Origin: Porticoccus sp964276025
Lineage (GTDB): Bacteria; Pseudomonadota; Gammaproteobacteria; Pseudomonadales; Porticoccaceae
DNA length: 64,000 nt
Assembly: GCA_964276025.1 (NCBI GenBank)
Contig: CAXYDD010000002.1
Span: forward strand, 62,001 to 126,000
Reading direction: 5' to 3'
A program made the position numbers and the translations under genes. Below, in pieces: positions 44,979 to 54,596 of this stretch. How positions within the stretch are numbered: position 1 is the stretch's first letter; the number at the start of each line of letters is the position of its first letter. The notes under the pieces are model-generated. The model worked only from the letters and a program-made list of their open reading frames with translations, searched no databases and was not told where the DNA came from.

Positions 44979-46138
44979 TAATCCAAAATACCCTTGAATA
45001 TTATTTCAATCGAATCCCACAGTCTTTCAAATACCCCCGCCTCATCTATGGCATGCTCAGCAAAAACAGGGAATTCTGCTAGTGTAACTTCATCAAGAGA
45101 AACTGATATCTTACCAAGCTCATGTGTTTCTGTTAGCGGCGCTTCAATGATACCATTTAGTACTATCTTTGATTTAAGATCTTTTTTTGACCCTTGAGGT
45201 ATTGTAAGGTAAACATTTTGGGGTACGACCAAATTTACTTCATTTTCTGTACCGTACCAAACTGGTGCATGTTTTTCTACGACATCACCAGCAGAATACA
45301 TTTTATTTGTTTCATAATATCTAAAACCATATGATAAAAGCTTTTGTGACTCCTGTGCTCTAGCTGCTTTGGACTTTGCGCCCATGACTACAGAAATAAG
45401 TCTCATACCCTTCCGAGTGGCAGAAGCTACAAGACAATAGCCAGCTTCTTCCGTATGCCCTGTTTTAAGGCCATCAACTGAACTATCTCGCCAAAGCAGT
45501 GAATTTCGATTTGTTTGATCTATATTATTAAATTTGAAATATTTCTCTGCATAAATAGCATATTGAGTGGGGTAATCATTTATTAGTGCACGTGATAGTA
45601 GCGCTAAATCTCTTGCAGTAGTGAGATGTCCATCATCTGGCCAACCAGTTGCATTGCTATAATGTGTTCCAGACATTCCAAGTAGTGAAGCTTGTTGGTT
45701 CATAATATCTGCGAAAGCATTTTCACTACCAGCAATATATTCAGCAAGCGCTACAGAAGCATCATTACCTGAGGAAACAATTACCCCCTTGAGTAAATCA
45801 GATAAAAGGACTTTTGTACCTTCCTGAATAAACATCCTAGATCCACCCATTTTCCATGCTGTTACACTTATAGGAACTCTATCTTCTCCATTTATTCTGC
45901 CATTTTCTAAATCTTTTGCGACTATATAGCTAGTCATAATTTTTGTGAGACTTGCTGGTGGAAGCTGCTGATCTGCATTGCTTTCAATCAAAACTTTACC
46001 TGTATTGGCATCTATCAGAATCCAGGCGCTTGCCGCCAGGCTTGGTGGCGCTGGAATCAATATTTTACTTTGTAAAGATGACGCAAAAATGGTCAAAAAA
46101 AGTAAAGGCCAAGCGATGGTAAGCATTTTTTTTTGCAT
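44978..46138 (-). CDS. dacA: D-alanyl-D-alanine carboxypeptidase (PBP5/6 family)
   Basis: Trims the terminal D-alanine from peptidoglycan side chains in the periplasm. The 386-residue protein has a signal peptide (hydrophobic residues 6-22), the active-site SLTK (Ser63-Lys66), SGNDAS, and GLKTGHTEEAG with the KTG triad, then a beta-rich C-terminal domain and an amphipathic end (FERLWDSIEIIFKGIL) that would anchor it to the membrane. ATG at 46138. Confidence 0.95.
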   Translation of the reverse strand: MQKKMLTIAWPLLFLTIFASSLQSKILIPAPPSLAASAWILIDANTGKVLIESNADQQLPPASLTKIMTSYIVAKDLENGRINGEDRVPISVTAWKMGGSRMFIQEGTKVLLSDLLKGVIVSSGNDASVALAEYIAGSENAFADIMNQQASLLGMSGTHYSNATGWPDDGHLTTARDLALLSRALINDYPTQYAIYAEKYFKFNNIDQTNRNSLLWRDSSVDGLKTGHTEEAGYCLVASATRKGMRLISVVMGAKSKAARAQESQKLLSYGFRYYETNKMYSAGDVVEKHAPVWYGTENEVNLVVPQNVYLTIPQGSKKDLKSKIVLNGIIEAPLTETHELGKISVSLDEVTLAEFPVFAEHAIDEAGVFERLWDSIEIIFKGILD

Positions 46139-46316
46139 AATATTGGTTCACTTCATAAGTTAATTAGTTCGAGTAAAGCATAAAACTATTCTAAATCAAT
46201 AATAATATTCCATATAATATTAAATAATTCTAACATGGGCTTTAATTCTTACCAGAAAAATTAATTATGTATCTGGAAGCGATTATAGTTTTGACCTGCC
46301 TGATTAAATGTCTACC

Positions 46317-47315
46317 CTATTCTTCTTTATCTTTATTATTTTTAACTCTCTCCAGAATTAATCTACTTAACTCATAAACCGCCATCGCGTATAAATGACT
46401 ATGGTTATATCGAGTTATAACATAAAAATTGTGTAAGCCCAGCAAATAATTTTTACCCTCGACTCCCTCTAGAATTAAAGGTAAAGCTTTATTTTCATCG
46501 GATAAAGGATATAAAGAGTAAAACCCTATCTCTTTGAGGTTACCAATATTTTTATCTAATTTGAGCTTGTTCACCAAAGATATATCATATGATTTATCAA
46601 ACTTTGCAGGGACAACAATTTTTTCCCCTGAACGCCATCCATGTTGGAAAAAATAATTAGCAACGCTACCTATTGCATCAGCTTTATTGTTCCATATATC
46701 TGAAAATCCGTCTCCATCAAAATCAATAGCGAAACTACGATAGCTACTTGGTATGAATTGTCCATAACCCATTGCTCCAGCATATGATCCTTTTAAAGAG
46801 AGTGGATCTTGATTCTGTTCCTCGCATAATAAAAGAAAGCTCTTTAACTGTTTTTTAAAGAATTTACTGCGTTTTGGGTAATCAAATGACAGAGTCGCCA
46901 GAGCATCAATGACACGATAACTTCCCTTGTTACGGCCATAGGATGTTTCTACGCCTATAATTGCAACGATTATCTCCGGAGAAACATTATATTTTTTTGA
47001 TGCTTTCATTAGAATCTCATCATTTTCAAGCCAAAATTGCACCCCTTGATTGACCCTTCTTTCCTGAATGAAGATTTTTTTATAATCTCCCCAAGATTTT
47101 ACTTTTTCTGCTGGACGGTTCATTGCATCAATAATGGATTGTTGTTTATTTGCACTCTTAAGAATTGATAAAATCTTAGAGCGATCATAGTTACTTTCTA
47201 TTTTATCAACAAATTTTTGAGCATCTGGATGCTCTGAATAATCAGCAATAGCTATAGGTAAAGCCATAAATGAGCTAAATAACAAAATCAAAGGAAATTT
47301 TCTATATATATTCAT
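46317..47315 (-). CDS. mltB: Membrane-bound lytic murein transglycosylase B family
   Basis: Cuts glycan strands of peptidoglycan with formation of 1,6-anhydro ends. The 332-residue protein begins with a signal peptide and carries the family signatures IVAIIGVETSYGRNKGSYR (with the catalytic glutamate), GSYAGAMGYGQFIPSSYR and DFDGDGFSDIWNNKADAIGSVANYF. No lipobox cysteine is seen, so it may be the soluble form. The ATG at 47315 gives a clean signal peptide; a GTG at 47351 would add 12 hydrophilic residues before it. It lies after rodA in the cell-wall cluster. Confidence 0.93.
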   Translation of the reverse strand: MNIYRKFPLILLFSSFMALPIAIADYSEHPDAQKFVDKIESNYDRSKILSILKSANKQQSIIDAMNRPAEKVKSWGDYKKIFIQERRVNQGVQFWLENDEILMKASKKYNVSPEIIVAIIGVETSYGRNKGSYRVIDALATLSFDYPKRSKFFKKQLKSFLLLCEEQNQDPLSLKGSYAGAMGYGQFIPSSYRSFAIDFDGDGFSDIWNNKADAIGSVANYFFQHGWRSGEKIVVPAKFDKSYDISLVNKLKLDKNIGNLKEIGFYSLYPLSDENKALPLILEGVEGKNYLLGLHNFYVITRYNHSHLYAMAVYELSRLILERVKNNKDKEE

Positions 47316-47362
47316 ATTTGTTTGTTTCCTAATATATTTTTGGACATACACCTCAAAAAAAA

Positions 47363-48517
47363 TTAGCCGTTTCGCTTTCTTTCCATTAAGTTTCGTTCTG
47401 TACTAATTGCCATTAATACCCCAAACCCACACATTAAAGTAACCACTGAAGTTCCCCCAAAGCTCATAAAAGGCAGAGGCACTCCAACGACTGGTAAAAT
47501 TCCTGATACCATCCCTAAATTAACAAAAATATATAAAAAGAATAGGAAAGTATAGCTTCCTGCAAAAAGTCTGCCAAACATAGTTTGCGATCGAATGCTA
47601 ATTAACAGGCATCTTATAATTAAAGCTGCGTACAAAGCCATAAGACCTAAGACTCCAAATAAACCAAACTCTTCTGCGAATACAGCAATAATAAAATCTG
47701 TATGGCTTTCTGGGAGGAAATCAAGCTGAGATTGGGTTCCATGACCCCATCCTTTGCCGCCTAAGCCCCCAGAGCCGATAGCAATAGTAGACTGAATGAT
47801 ATTCCATCCTGCTCCAAATTTGTCAGATTCTGGATCAAACAAAGTTATAATTCTCTGTCTCTGATAACCATGCAATCCATAAAACCACATTAGAGGCATT
47901 GCAACTGCAAGCGAGCAAGATGACGTAATTAAATAAATTCTTGGTAAGCCACCAAGAAATAATACTGAAAAACCTGCAACTCCGACCAAAATTGCTGTTC
48001 CTAAGTCCGGCTGTAAGCCAATCAAAGCAACCGGTATAGCGACTAATAGTAATGAAAAAGACACCGTTTTAAGGCTCGGAGGGAAACTTCTTTTGGCAAC
48101 ATAACTAGCTAATAATAGAGGTATTGCAACTTTTAAGATCTCTGATGGCTGAAACTGGATCCCTACATCTAACCAACGTTGTGCTCCATTTCTCTCAATA
48201 CCCAAAAATGGTATCGCACATAACAAAAGAACTCCTCCAATATATGGAACAAATGCCCATCGCTCAAAAAATCGAGGGCTGACTTGCGCTATTGTTAGCA
48301 GCAAGATAAATCCCATACCAAAACGAATAAGCTGGGAATGAACAAGATTCAAGTTCTGACCACTAGCGCTATAAAGTGCTATTAAACCTGTGCATACTAG
48401 AGCTATCAGAATTATTAACATGTGTAAGTCTAAATGGAACCTGTTCCATTGATTTCGAGTGTCAACGAAAGCAGAGTTTCCATGATTCATGCGCCTAACA
48501 AACTCACTCTGACTCAT
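47363..48517 (-). CDS. rodA: Rod-shape-determining peptidoglycan glycosyltransferase RodA
   Basis: SEDS-family membrane glycosyltransferase that polymerises lipid II during cell elongation, with PBP2 as partner. The 384-residue chain has about ten membrane segments and the conserved motifs FQPSEILKVA, GLQPDLGTAIL, WNIIQSTIAIGSGGLGGKGW and the terminal PLPFMSFGGTSVV. GGGGA five bases before the ATG at 48517 sets the start; a GTG at 48529 overlaps that site. It follows mrdA by 39 bases. Confidence 0.96.
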   Translation of the reverse strand: MSQSEFVRRMNHGNSAFVDTRNQWNRFHLDLHMLIILIALVCTGLIALYSASGQNLNLVHSQLIRFGMGFILLLTIAQVSPRFFERWAFVPYIGGVLLLCAIPFLGIERNGAQRWLDVGIQFQPSEILKVAIPLLLASYVAKRSFPPSLKTVSFSLLLVAIPVALIGLQPDLGTAILVGVAGFSVLFLGGLPRIYLITSSCSLAVAMPLMWFYGLHGYQRQRIITLFDPESDKFGAGWNIIQSTIAIGSGGLGGKGWGHGTQSQLDFLPESHTDFIIAVFAEEFGLFGVLGLMALYAALIIRCLLISIRSQTMFGRLFAGSYTFLFFLYIFVNLGMVSGILPVVGVPLPFMSFGGTSVVTLMCGFGVLMAISTERNLMERKRNG

Positions 48518-48556
48518 TAAAATCCCCACATTTTTTTATTCTAAGATCAACTTTTC

Positions 48557-50407
48557 TCATGGCATATTGCTTTCATTTGGAATTACAGGATAAAGATTCA
48601 TATATGTTTCTATGACCTCTTTTGCTGCAGGAGCTGCGCGAGCCGAACCACTTCCGCCATTTTCTATAATAATAGCTATTGCAACTTTAGGTTTATCGCT
48701 AGGAGCATAGGCTATGAATAAAGCATGATCACGATTTTTTTTGGCAGTTGATGCAATATCATATCTTTCTTTTTGTTTAATGCCTATAACTTGTACAGTT
48801 CCAGTTTTTCCTGATATCTGATAATTAATTCCTTGATTAATTCTTCGTGCAGTTCCACTAGAATCATGCACAACGTCTTTCATAGCCTTTCGCACATAAT
48901 TCCAATGTTCTTTTTGTATTTCAACTTTCTTTTTCATCACAAAAGAGGAGTTTTTATTACGTACTATCCTCGGTACTGGTATATCTCCCTGATTTGCTAG
49001 TCCTGCAGTCATTACAGCAAGCTGAAGTGGTGTGGCTAGCGTGAAGCCCTGACCTATACTAGCGTTCACAGAGTCACCTGGATACCAAGCTAAATTATGT
49101 ATTCTTTTCTTCCAATCTCTTGACGGCATAATCCCATTTTTTTCAAGAGGCATATCAATTCCTGTTTTCACTCCAATGCCAAAATTAGTGCCATATTTGT
49201 GGAAAATGCTTATGGACATTAAGGTGCTTAATTTATAAAAAAAGGTATCACATGATTCAATTATGGCGTTATTTAAGTGGATATCGTGTCCATGGCCTCC
49301 TCTTTTCCAATCACGATATTTATGTTTTGAATTAGGGAGCTGAAAATATCCCGGATCATATATATTATATTCCTTATCAATTATTCCTTCATTGAGTGCA
49401 GCCAAACCGTAAACTGGTTTCATAGTTGAACCAGGTGGATATTGTCCAAGCAAAGATCTATCGAATAAAGGTTTTTCTGAAGAGCTCGTCAATAGATTAT
49501 ATTTTTTATGGCTTATACCTTTAACAAATTTGTTGGGATCAAAGCTTGGAGCGCTAGCCATAGCCAGAATACCCCCAGTTTCTACTTCAATAAGAACTAC
49601 TGATCCTTTTTCGCCCTCTAAGACTTCATAAGCTTTTTCTTGAAGTCGATGATCTAAGTACAGATGTAAGTCCTTCCCATTAATAGGCTCTTCTTTATTA
49701 AGTTCTCGCATTACTCGACCCAGACTATTAACCTCAACCATTTGATAACCAAGTTGGCCTACAAGATCTTGTTCATATTTCTTTTCAACTCCAGATTTAC
49801 CCACAATCAGAGCGCCAGAATATAAAAGAGGATCTAATGTTTTTAGCTCTCTGTCGTTTATACCACCGACGTAGCCTGTTATGTGTGCAGTATTGTAACC
49901 AAATGGATACTCCCTCAAAAGTTTTGCAGTAACCAAGGTACCTCGAAGGTCAAATTGATGTACAGCTAATATTGCTCTCTCTTCCTCACTTAGATCTGCT
50001 TTCAGTTGAATTGGTTCAAAGGGTCGTCTCTTTCTTTTAAGTTTCTTAAAAAATTGTTTTTTTTCAAAATCAGATATAGATATCAGTTTAGAAACATTTG
50101 AAAGTAATGAATCTAGATTAACTGTTCTCTCTTTAACTATAGATAGATTAAAACTAGGACGATTATTTGCTAGTACAACCCCATTTCGATCGTAGATCTT
50201 TCCTCTTGGAGGGGTTATTGGCTCAATTAGTACGCTATTATTTTCTGATCTCGTCATGAAGTCATCATAATTAACGACTTGTAAATAATAGTATCGGCTA
50301 AGTAATACTGCAGTTAAAACTACCATTGATAAACAGCCAAGCAAAAGCCGCGAGTAAAATTTCTGCTGCTCAAACTGACGAGATTGAAATGGGCGATAAT
50401 GATCCAT
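48557..50407 (-). CDS. mrdA: Penicillin-binding protein 2 (PBP2)
   Basis: Transpeptidase of the elongation machinery. The 616-residue protein has a short cytoplasmic start, one membrane segment (about residues 21-43), the dimerisation region with PPRGKIYDRNGVVLA, and the transpeptidase domain with STMK (Ser327-Lys330), SCD and SGKTGTVQV. First gene of the mrdA-rodA-mltB-dacA-ybeD-lipB-lipA cluster. ATG at 50407. Confidence 0.96.
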   Translation of the reverse strand: MDHYRPFQSRQFEQQKFYSRLLLGCLSMVVLTAVLLSRYYYLQVVNYDDFMTRSENNSVLIEPITPPRGKIYDRNGVVLANNRPSFNLSIVKERTVNLDSLLSNVSKLISISDFEKKQFFKKLKRKRRPFEPIQLKADLSEEERAILAVHQFDLRGTLVTAKLLREYPFGYNTAHITGYVGGINDRELKTLDPLLYSGALIVGKSGVEKKYEQDLVGQLGYQMVEVNSLGRVMRELNKEEPINGKDLHLYLDHRLQEKAYEVLEGEKGSVVLIEVETGGILAMASAPSFDPNKFVKGISHKKYNLLTSSSEKPLFDRSLLGQYPPGSTMKPVYGLAALNEGIIDKEYNIYDPGYFQLPNSKHKYRDWKRGGHGHDIHLNNAIIESCDTFFYKLSTLMSISIFHKYGTNFGIGVKTGIDMPLEKNGIMPSRDWKKRIHNLAWYPGDSVNASIGQGFTLATPLQLAVMTAGLANQGDIPVPRIVRNKNSSFVMKKKVEIQKEHWNYVRKAMKDVVHDSSGTARRINQGINYQISGKTGTVQVIGIKQKERYDIASTAKKNRDHALFIAYAPSDKPKVAIAIIIENGGSGSARAAPAAKEVIETYMNLYPVIPNESNMP

Positions 50408-50470
50408 ATGTAAGATTGTAACGCTACACAGTTTTTTTTCACTGAAAAATTACTATATGAAAAAAAATAG

Positions 50471-50501
50471 AAAAAAAAGCGAGGTAAATCCTCGCTTTTT
50501 T
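50471..50501 (-). terminator. Rho-independent terminator after pnp
   Basis: Stem AGCGAGG / CCTCGCT (50490-50496 and 50478-50484) with a 5-base loop, flanked by a T-run of eight on the minus strand and by T residues on the plus side. It lies 25 bases after the pnp stop codon and ends the large rimP-to-pnp operon before mrdA. Confidence 0.93.
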
Positions 50502-50526
50502 GTATTACTTACAAAAAATTTATATT

Positions 50527-52668
50527 TTATTCATTATTCTCAGATTGACTAGAATTTTCTTGTTCATTACCTTCAACTGGATTTTCTTCTTTTTGTATTT
50601 CTTTCATAGAGAGCTTAATTCGACCTCTAGCATCAACATCTAGAACCTTAACATTTATTTCTTGGCCTTCTTTGAGGTAATCCGTAACTTTTTCTACACG
50701 TTCTTGTGCAATTTGAGAAATATGCAAAAGTCCGTCAGTTCCTGGCATAATTGTGACAAATGCACCAAAGTCAACAATCCTAGCAACAGTTCCACTGTAA
50801 ATTTTTCCAACCTCTGCTTCTGCTGTAATTTCTTCAATACGGAAAATAGCATCATTGAGGCCATCGGAATCATCACTATAGATGCGAATCGAGCCATCAT
50901 CACTTATATCGATAGTAGCTCCAGTTTCTTCTGTTAAGCTACGAATAGTAGCTCCACCCTTACCAATAACATCACGAATTTTATCTGCATCTATTTTCAT
51001 TGTGTGGTAACGAGGTGCAGATTCAGAGACTTCGTTACGAGAAGAAGAAAGAACCTTATTCATTTCACTGAGAATATGAAGCCTAGCATGAAGTGCTTGC
51101 TCTAATGCAGCCTCCATAATTTCTTCTGTTATGCCCTCTATTTTGATATCCATTTGTAAAGCAGTAACACCATTTGATGTTCCTGCGACTTTGAAGTCCA
51201 TATCACCTAAATGATCTTCGTCACCTAAAATATCCGTCAATATTGCAAATCCACTTTCTTCTTTAACTAAACCCATAGCGATCCCGGCCACTGGAGCTTT
51301 AAGAGGAACGCCTGCATCCATTAATGCAAGACTAGCTCCACATACCGAAGCCATTGAACTCGATCCATTGGACTCGGTAATTTCAGACACTACACGTATC
51401 GCATAAGGAAATTCCTCAGATGAAGGCAATACTGCAGCAATACCACGTCTAGCTAATCTACCATGACCAACCTCACGTCTTCCTGTGAAACCCATACGAC
51501 CGCATTCTCCAACAGAGTATGGAGGAAAATTGTAATGAAGCATGAAGGGATCCTCTCGCTTTCCTTCAAGTGCATCAATCAACTGGACATCTCTCATAGA
51601 CCCTAAAGTAGTGGTAACTAGAGCTTGGGTTTCGCCACGAGTGAATAAAGCTGTGCCATGTGCTTTTGATAATAAACCAGTTTCTACATTAATCGCTCTG
51701 ACAGTTTTGCTATCCCTTCCGTCTATTCGAGGTTCACCTCTCGTAATGCGTCCACGAACTATTTTTTTCTCAAGTTTTTTAAAGCCGTCTCGAACATCAT
51801 CTTCGCTAATACTGTCAAGTTCACCAACTAATTTCATTGCATCAGTACGTAAGACGTCTAGCTGACTTACTCGATCTTGTTTATCAATAGTACGATAAGC
51901 CACATCCAGATCGTCACCAATTTTATCGCTCAGTGCTTTTGCTAGCTCTATATTCTCAGGAGCTGGTTGCCAATCCCAGCTTGGTTTAGATACCGAATCA
52001 GCCAGATCGGTAATGACTTTAATCACAGCTTGCATTTCTTGGTGAGCAAAAAGCACTGCTCCCAACATAGTATCTTCTGGAAGCTCACTTGCCTCAGACT
52101 CTACCATCAATACTGCATCCTGCGTGCCTGCTACAACCATGTCTAACTCGGATTCAGATAAATCAGAGTAGGTTGGATTGAGCATATAGCCAACATCTGA
52201 TTTATAACCAACACGGGCACCACCAATAGGGCCATTGAATGGTATTCCAGAAATTGATAGGGCTGCTGATACGCCAATCATAGCAGCTATATCTGGATCG
52301 ATATTTTTTTCTGCAGAAACAACAGTGCAAACTACTTGTACCTCATTCTTAAAGCCATCTGGAAAAAGTGGTCGAATGGGTCGATCTATTAAACGAGATG
52401 TAAGGGTTTCTTTTTCATTAGGACGTCCTTCTCGCTTAAAGAATCCTCCAGGGATCTTACCAGCTGCATAAGCTTTCTCTATGTAATGAACACCTAAGGG
52501 GAAAAAATCTTGTCCATCCTTAGCTTCTTTATTTGCAACAACTGTGCAAAGTACTGCAGTCTTATCCATAGTGCATAAAACTGCAGCAGTTGCTTGACGT
52601 GCAATACGTCCGGTTTCAAGTGTTACAGTATGATCTCCATACTGAAATGTTTTTATTACAGGTTTCAT
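50527..52668 (-). CDS. pnp: Polyribonucleotide nucleotidyltransferase (PNPase)
   Basis: A 3'-5' phosphorolytic exoribonuclease of the degradosome. The 713-residue protein has two RNase PH domains (first from residue 1, second with GRDSKTVRAINVETGLL and the catalytic KVAGTSNGVTALQMDIK segment), then a KH domain (IRDVIGKGGATIRSLTEETG) and an S1 domain (GTVARIVDFGAFVTIMPG), and an acidic Glu/Asn tail. AGGAAG lies eight bases before the ATG. It follows rpsO after a 216-base spacer, as in most relatives. Confidence 0.97.
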   Translation of the reverse strand: MKPVIKTFQYGDHTVTLETGRIARQATAAVLCTMDKTAVLCTVVANKEAKDGQDFFPLGVHYIEKAYAAGKIPGGFFKREGRPNEKETLTSRLIDRPIRPLFPDGFKNEVQVVCTVVSAEKNIDPDIAAMIGVSAALSISGIPFNGPIGGARVGYKSDVGYMLNPTYSDLSESELDMVVAGTQDAVLMVESEASELPEDTMLGAVLFAHQEMQAVIKVITDLADSVSKPSWDWQPAPENIELAKALSDKIGDDLDVAYRTIDKQDRVSQLDVLRTDAMKLVGELDSISEDDVRDGFKKLEKKIVRGRITRGEPRIDGRDSKTVRAINVETGLLSKAHGTALFTRGETQALVTTTLGSMRDVQLIDALEGKREDPFMLHYNFPPYSVGECGRMGFTGRREVGHGRLARRGIAAVLPSSEEFPYAIRVVSEITESNGSSSMASVCGASLALMDAGVPLKAPVAGIAMGLVKEESGFAILTDILGDEDHLGDMDFKVAGTSNGVTALQMDIKIEGITEEIMEAALEQALHARLHILSEMNKVLSSSRNEVSESAPRYHTMKIDADKIRDVIGKGGATIRSLTEETGATIDISDDGSIRIYSDDSDGLNDAIFRIEEITAEAEVGKIYSGTVARIVDFGAFVTIMPGTDGLLHISQIAQERVEKVTDYLKEGQEINVKVLDVDARGRIKLSMKEIQKEENPVEGNEQENSSQSENNE

Positions 52669-52764
52669 ATAATTTGCTTCCTAGTAGTTTTCACATCATA
52701 AAGCTCTCTGAAATACCTGAAATAAACTGCTCGTGTTACCAATAAATACTCAACAAAATACTTT

Positions 52765-52788
52765 ACTAAAAAAATTCTTTTTTTAAGT
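52765..52788. other. A/U-rich hairpin in the rpsO-pnp spacer
   Basis: An inverted repeat ACTAAAAAAA / TTTTTTTAAGT with a 3-base loop and one unpaired base is the only clear structure in the 216-base gap between rpsO and pnp. In Escherichia coli this spacer holds an rpsO terminator and an RNase III-cut stem that controls pnp. This hairpin lacks a GC stem, so it is at best a counterpart by position. Confidence 0.35.
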
Positions 52789-52884
52789 GAATTACAGGTA
52801 ACTCGATCAGCCATAACACAAAAAGGTATTTCTTTGGCTTCCTTATAATCGTCAGAGTTTTCTTCAAACGATACCAAAATATTC

Positions 52885-53151
52885 TTATCGTCGTAACTCA
52901 AGCTTCTTAATAAGCTTTACGTATCGAGTAACATCTTTAATTTTCAAATAATCAAGCAACTTTCTTCGCTGGTTTACCATACGAATTAACCCACGTCGTG
53001 AATGATGATCTTTCTTATGAGCACCAAAGTGGTCTTGAAGTTTATTAACATTTGCTGTTAACAAAGATACCTGAACTTCTGGAGATCCAGTATCTCCCTC
53101 AGCTATTGAGTTTTCTTCAACAATTACTTTTTTTTCATCTGCACTTAACAT
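52885..53151 (-). CDS. rpsO: Ribosomal protein uS15
   Basis: Primary 16S rRNA-binding protein of the small subunit platform, 88 residues. The conserved core is intact: DTGSPEVQVSLLTANVN, HKKDHHSRRGLIRMVNQRRK and LLDYLK. GGAG six bases before the ATG at 53151 marks the start; a TTG four codons upstream overlaps it. S15 often represses its own mRNA through a leader structure; none could be confirmed here. Confidence 0.97.
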   Translation of the reverse strand: MLSADEKKVIVEENSIAEGDTGSPEVQVSLLTANVNKLQDHFGAHKKDHHSRRGLIRMVNQRRKLLDYLKIKDVTRYVKLIKKLELRR

Positions 53152-53231
53152 ATATTTCTCCAATATGCGGTTTAAAATAAATGGTACCCGCGCATATTTA
53201 CAGGTACACCAAAAATTTATTTTACACTAAA

Positions 53232-54164
53232 TCAAACTATTAAACGCTTTGGTGCAAGCTTACCATTAGCTGATATCTCACCAACACCTATAAATAAACC
53301 TTCCTGTTGGAAGACGCGCACTATATCTCCTTCTTTGCTTTCGCGAAAGACCTGAGGCGCAACTACGGGCTGTCCTCGACAAAAATTAAAAGTCGCATCT
53401 TCAGTCAAATATGCTTCCATAAGGTGCTGAATCCCTGCATCCATTGGTTTTAAAAGGGAATCCAGATCATCCATCAAGTCTACCTTTTTTATAAGCTCTA
53501 ATTCTTTCTGTGTAATAGAGTCATTATCATTAAATTTTCCGACAGCATTTCTATGCAACTTTGAGACATAAGCGCCACATCCCAATGATATTCCAATATC
53601 TTCAGCTAAACTTCTAATATAAGTACCCTTACTACAATGGACTTTTAAATCTACCTCTGGAAACTCGCCTTGGCGAAAGTTGCTTACCTCCAATGAATAA
53701 ATTTCTATACTTCGTGCTTTTCTATCTATGTTTATACCCTTTCTAGCCAACTCATAAAGTCGCACTCCTTCGTGCTTAAGTGCCGAATACATTGGAGGAA
53801 TCTGAAGGATTTTTCCACGAAATCCAGCCAGAGTATTATTAATTTTTTCTATATTTAAATTTACAGCGCCCAATTCAGATATAATTTTACTTCCTGCATC
53901 GCCACTGGAAGTAGAAATCCCAAACCTAATGGTCGCACTATATTTTTTATCAGCATCTAAGAGAAACTGAGTAAACTTTGTTGCCTCTCCAAAACAAATT
54001 GGCAAAACTCCAGTAGCCAATGGATCAAGAGTTCCTGTGTGGCCAGCTTTAGCTGCAAGATATAAATGCTTAACCTTTTGTAAGGCTTTATTCGATGAAA
54101 TACCTAATGCTTTATTTAGCAACAAAATTCCATTTACTTGACGTCCTTTATTTCGGCGCCCCAA
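53232..54164 (-). CDS. truB: tRNA pseudouridine(55) synthase
   Basis: Makes pseudouridine 55 in the T loop of tRNAs. The 310-residue protein has GILLLNKALGISSN, the catalytic GHTGTLDPLATGVLPIC with its aspartate, RIRF-like and HCSKGTYIRSLAEDIG motifs, and a small C-terminal PUA-like region. It starts with TTG at 54164; an AGGAGG lies within the last codons of rbfA, ten bases upstream, so the two overlap functionally. Confidence 0.96.
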   Translation of the reverse strand: MGRRNKGRQVNGILLLNKALGISSNKALQKVKHLYLAAKAGHTGTLDPLATGVLPICFGEATKFTQFLLDADKKYSATIRFGISTSSGDAGSKIISELGAVNLNIEKINNTLAGFRGKILQIPPMYSALKHEGVRLYELARKGINIDRKARSIEIYSLEVSNFRQGEFPEVDLKVHCSKGTYIRSLAEDIGISLGCGAYVSKLHRNAVGKFNDNDSITQKELELIKKVDLMDDLDSLLKPMDAGIQHLMEAYLTEDATFNFCRGQPVVAPQVFRESKEGDIVRVFQQEGLFIGVGEISANGKLAPKRLIV

Positions 54165-54166
54165 TT

Positions 54167-54580
54167 TTAGATATCCTCCTCAAATTTGACAGACGTTCGA
54201 TCTGGTATAAATTTATGTTTTTCGTCCAAATATACGGATTGCTCTATTAGGGCAGCTAAGTCTTGTCCTCTTTTTCCAGTATTATCATATATAAATCGTA
54301 TTTTTGGAGCTATCCTTAACTGCATTTCAGAGGCTATCCTAGTTCTCAAAAAACCTGCTGCACCATTTAAAATTTCAGTATTATCTTGTCCTGCATCTTC
54401 GGATGTAGATCCAACAAAAGTTACATAGACTTTTGCATTACTTAAGTCTCGACTGACATCAACACCAGTAATATTAGTCATCGTAAGTCTCGGATCTCTA
54501 ATTTCATCGCGGATCAATCGAGATAACTCTCTTTGAAGGGCATCGGACACCCTGTCCTTTCTCGTGAACTCTCTTGGCAT
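54167..54580 (-). CDS. rbfA: Ribosome-binding factor A
   Basis: KH-like factor that matures the 30S subunit, most important in the cold. 137 residues: MPREFTRKDRVSDALQREL, the EIRDPRLTMTNITGVDVSRDL core, and LRTRIASEMQLRIAPKIRF-like helix. The ATG at 54580 matches relatives; a TTG at 54595 would add five residues. It lies 16 bases after infB. Confidence 0.95.
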   Translation of the reverse strand: MPREFTRKDRVSDALQRELSRLIRDEIRDPRLTMTNITGVDVSRDLSNAKVYVTFVGSTSEDAGQDNTEILNGAAGFLRTRIASEMQLRIAPKIRFIYDNTGKRGQDLAALIEQSVYLDEKHKFIPDRTSVKFEEDI

Positions 54581-54596
54581 AAATCTGAGCCCCAAT

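Noticed and set aside
52665..52901. A 78-residue frame between rpsO and pnp on the minus strand
   Set aside because: It overlaps the ends of both genes, has no recognisable motif, and its region is the usual rpsO-pnp spacer.
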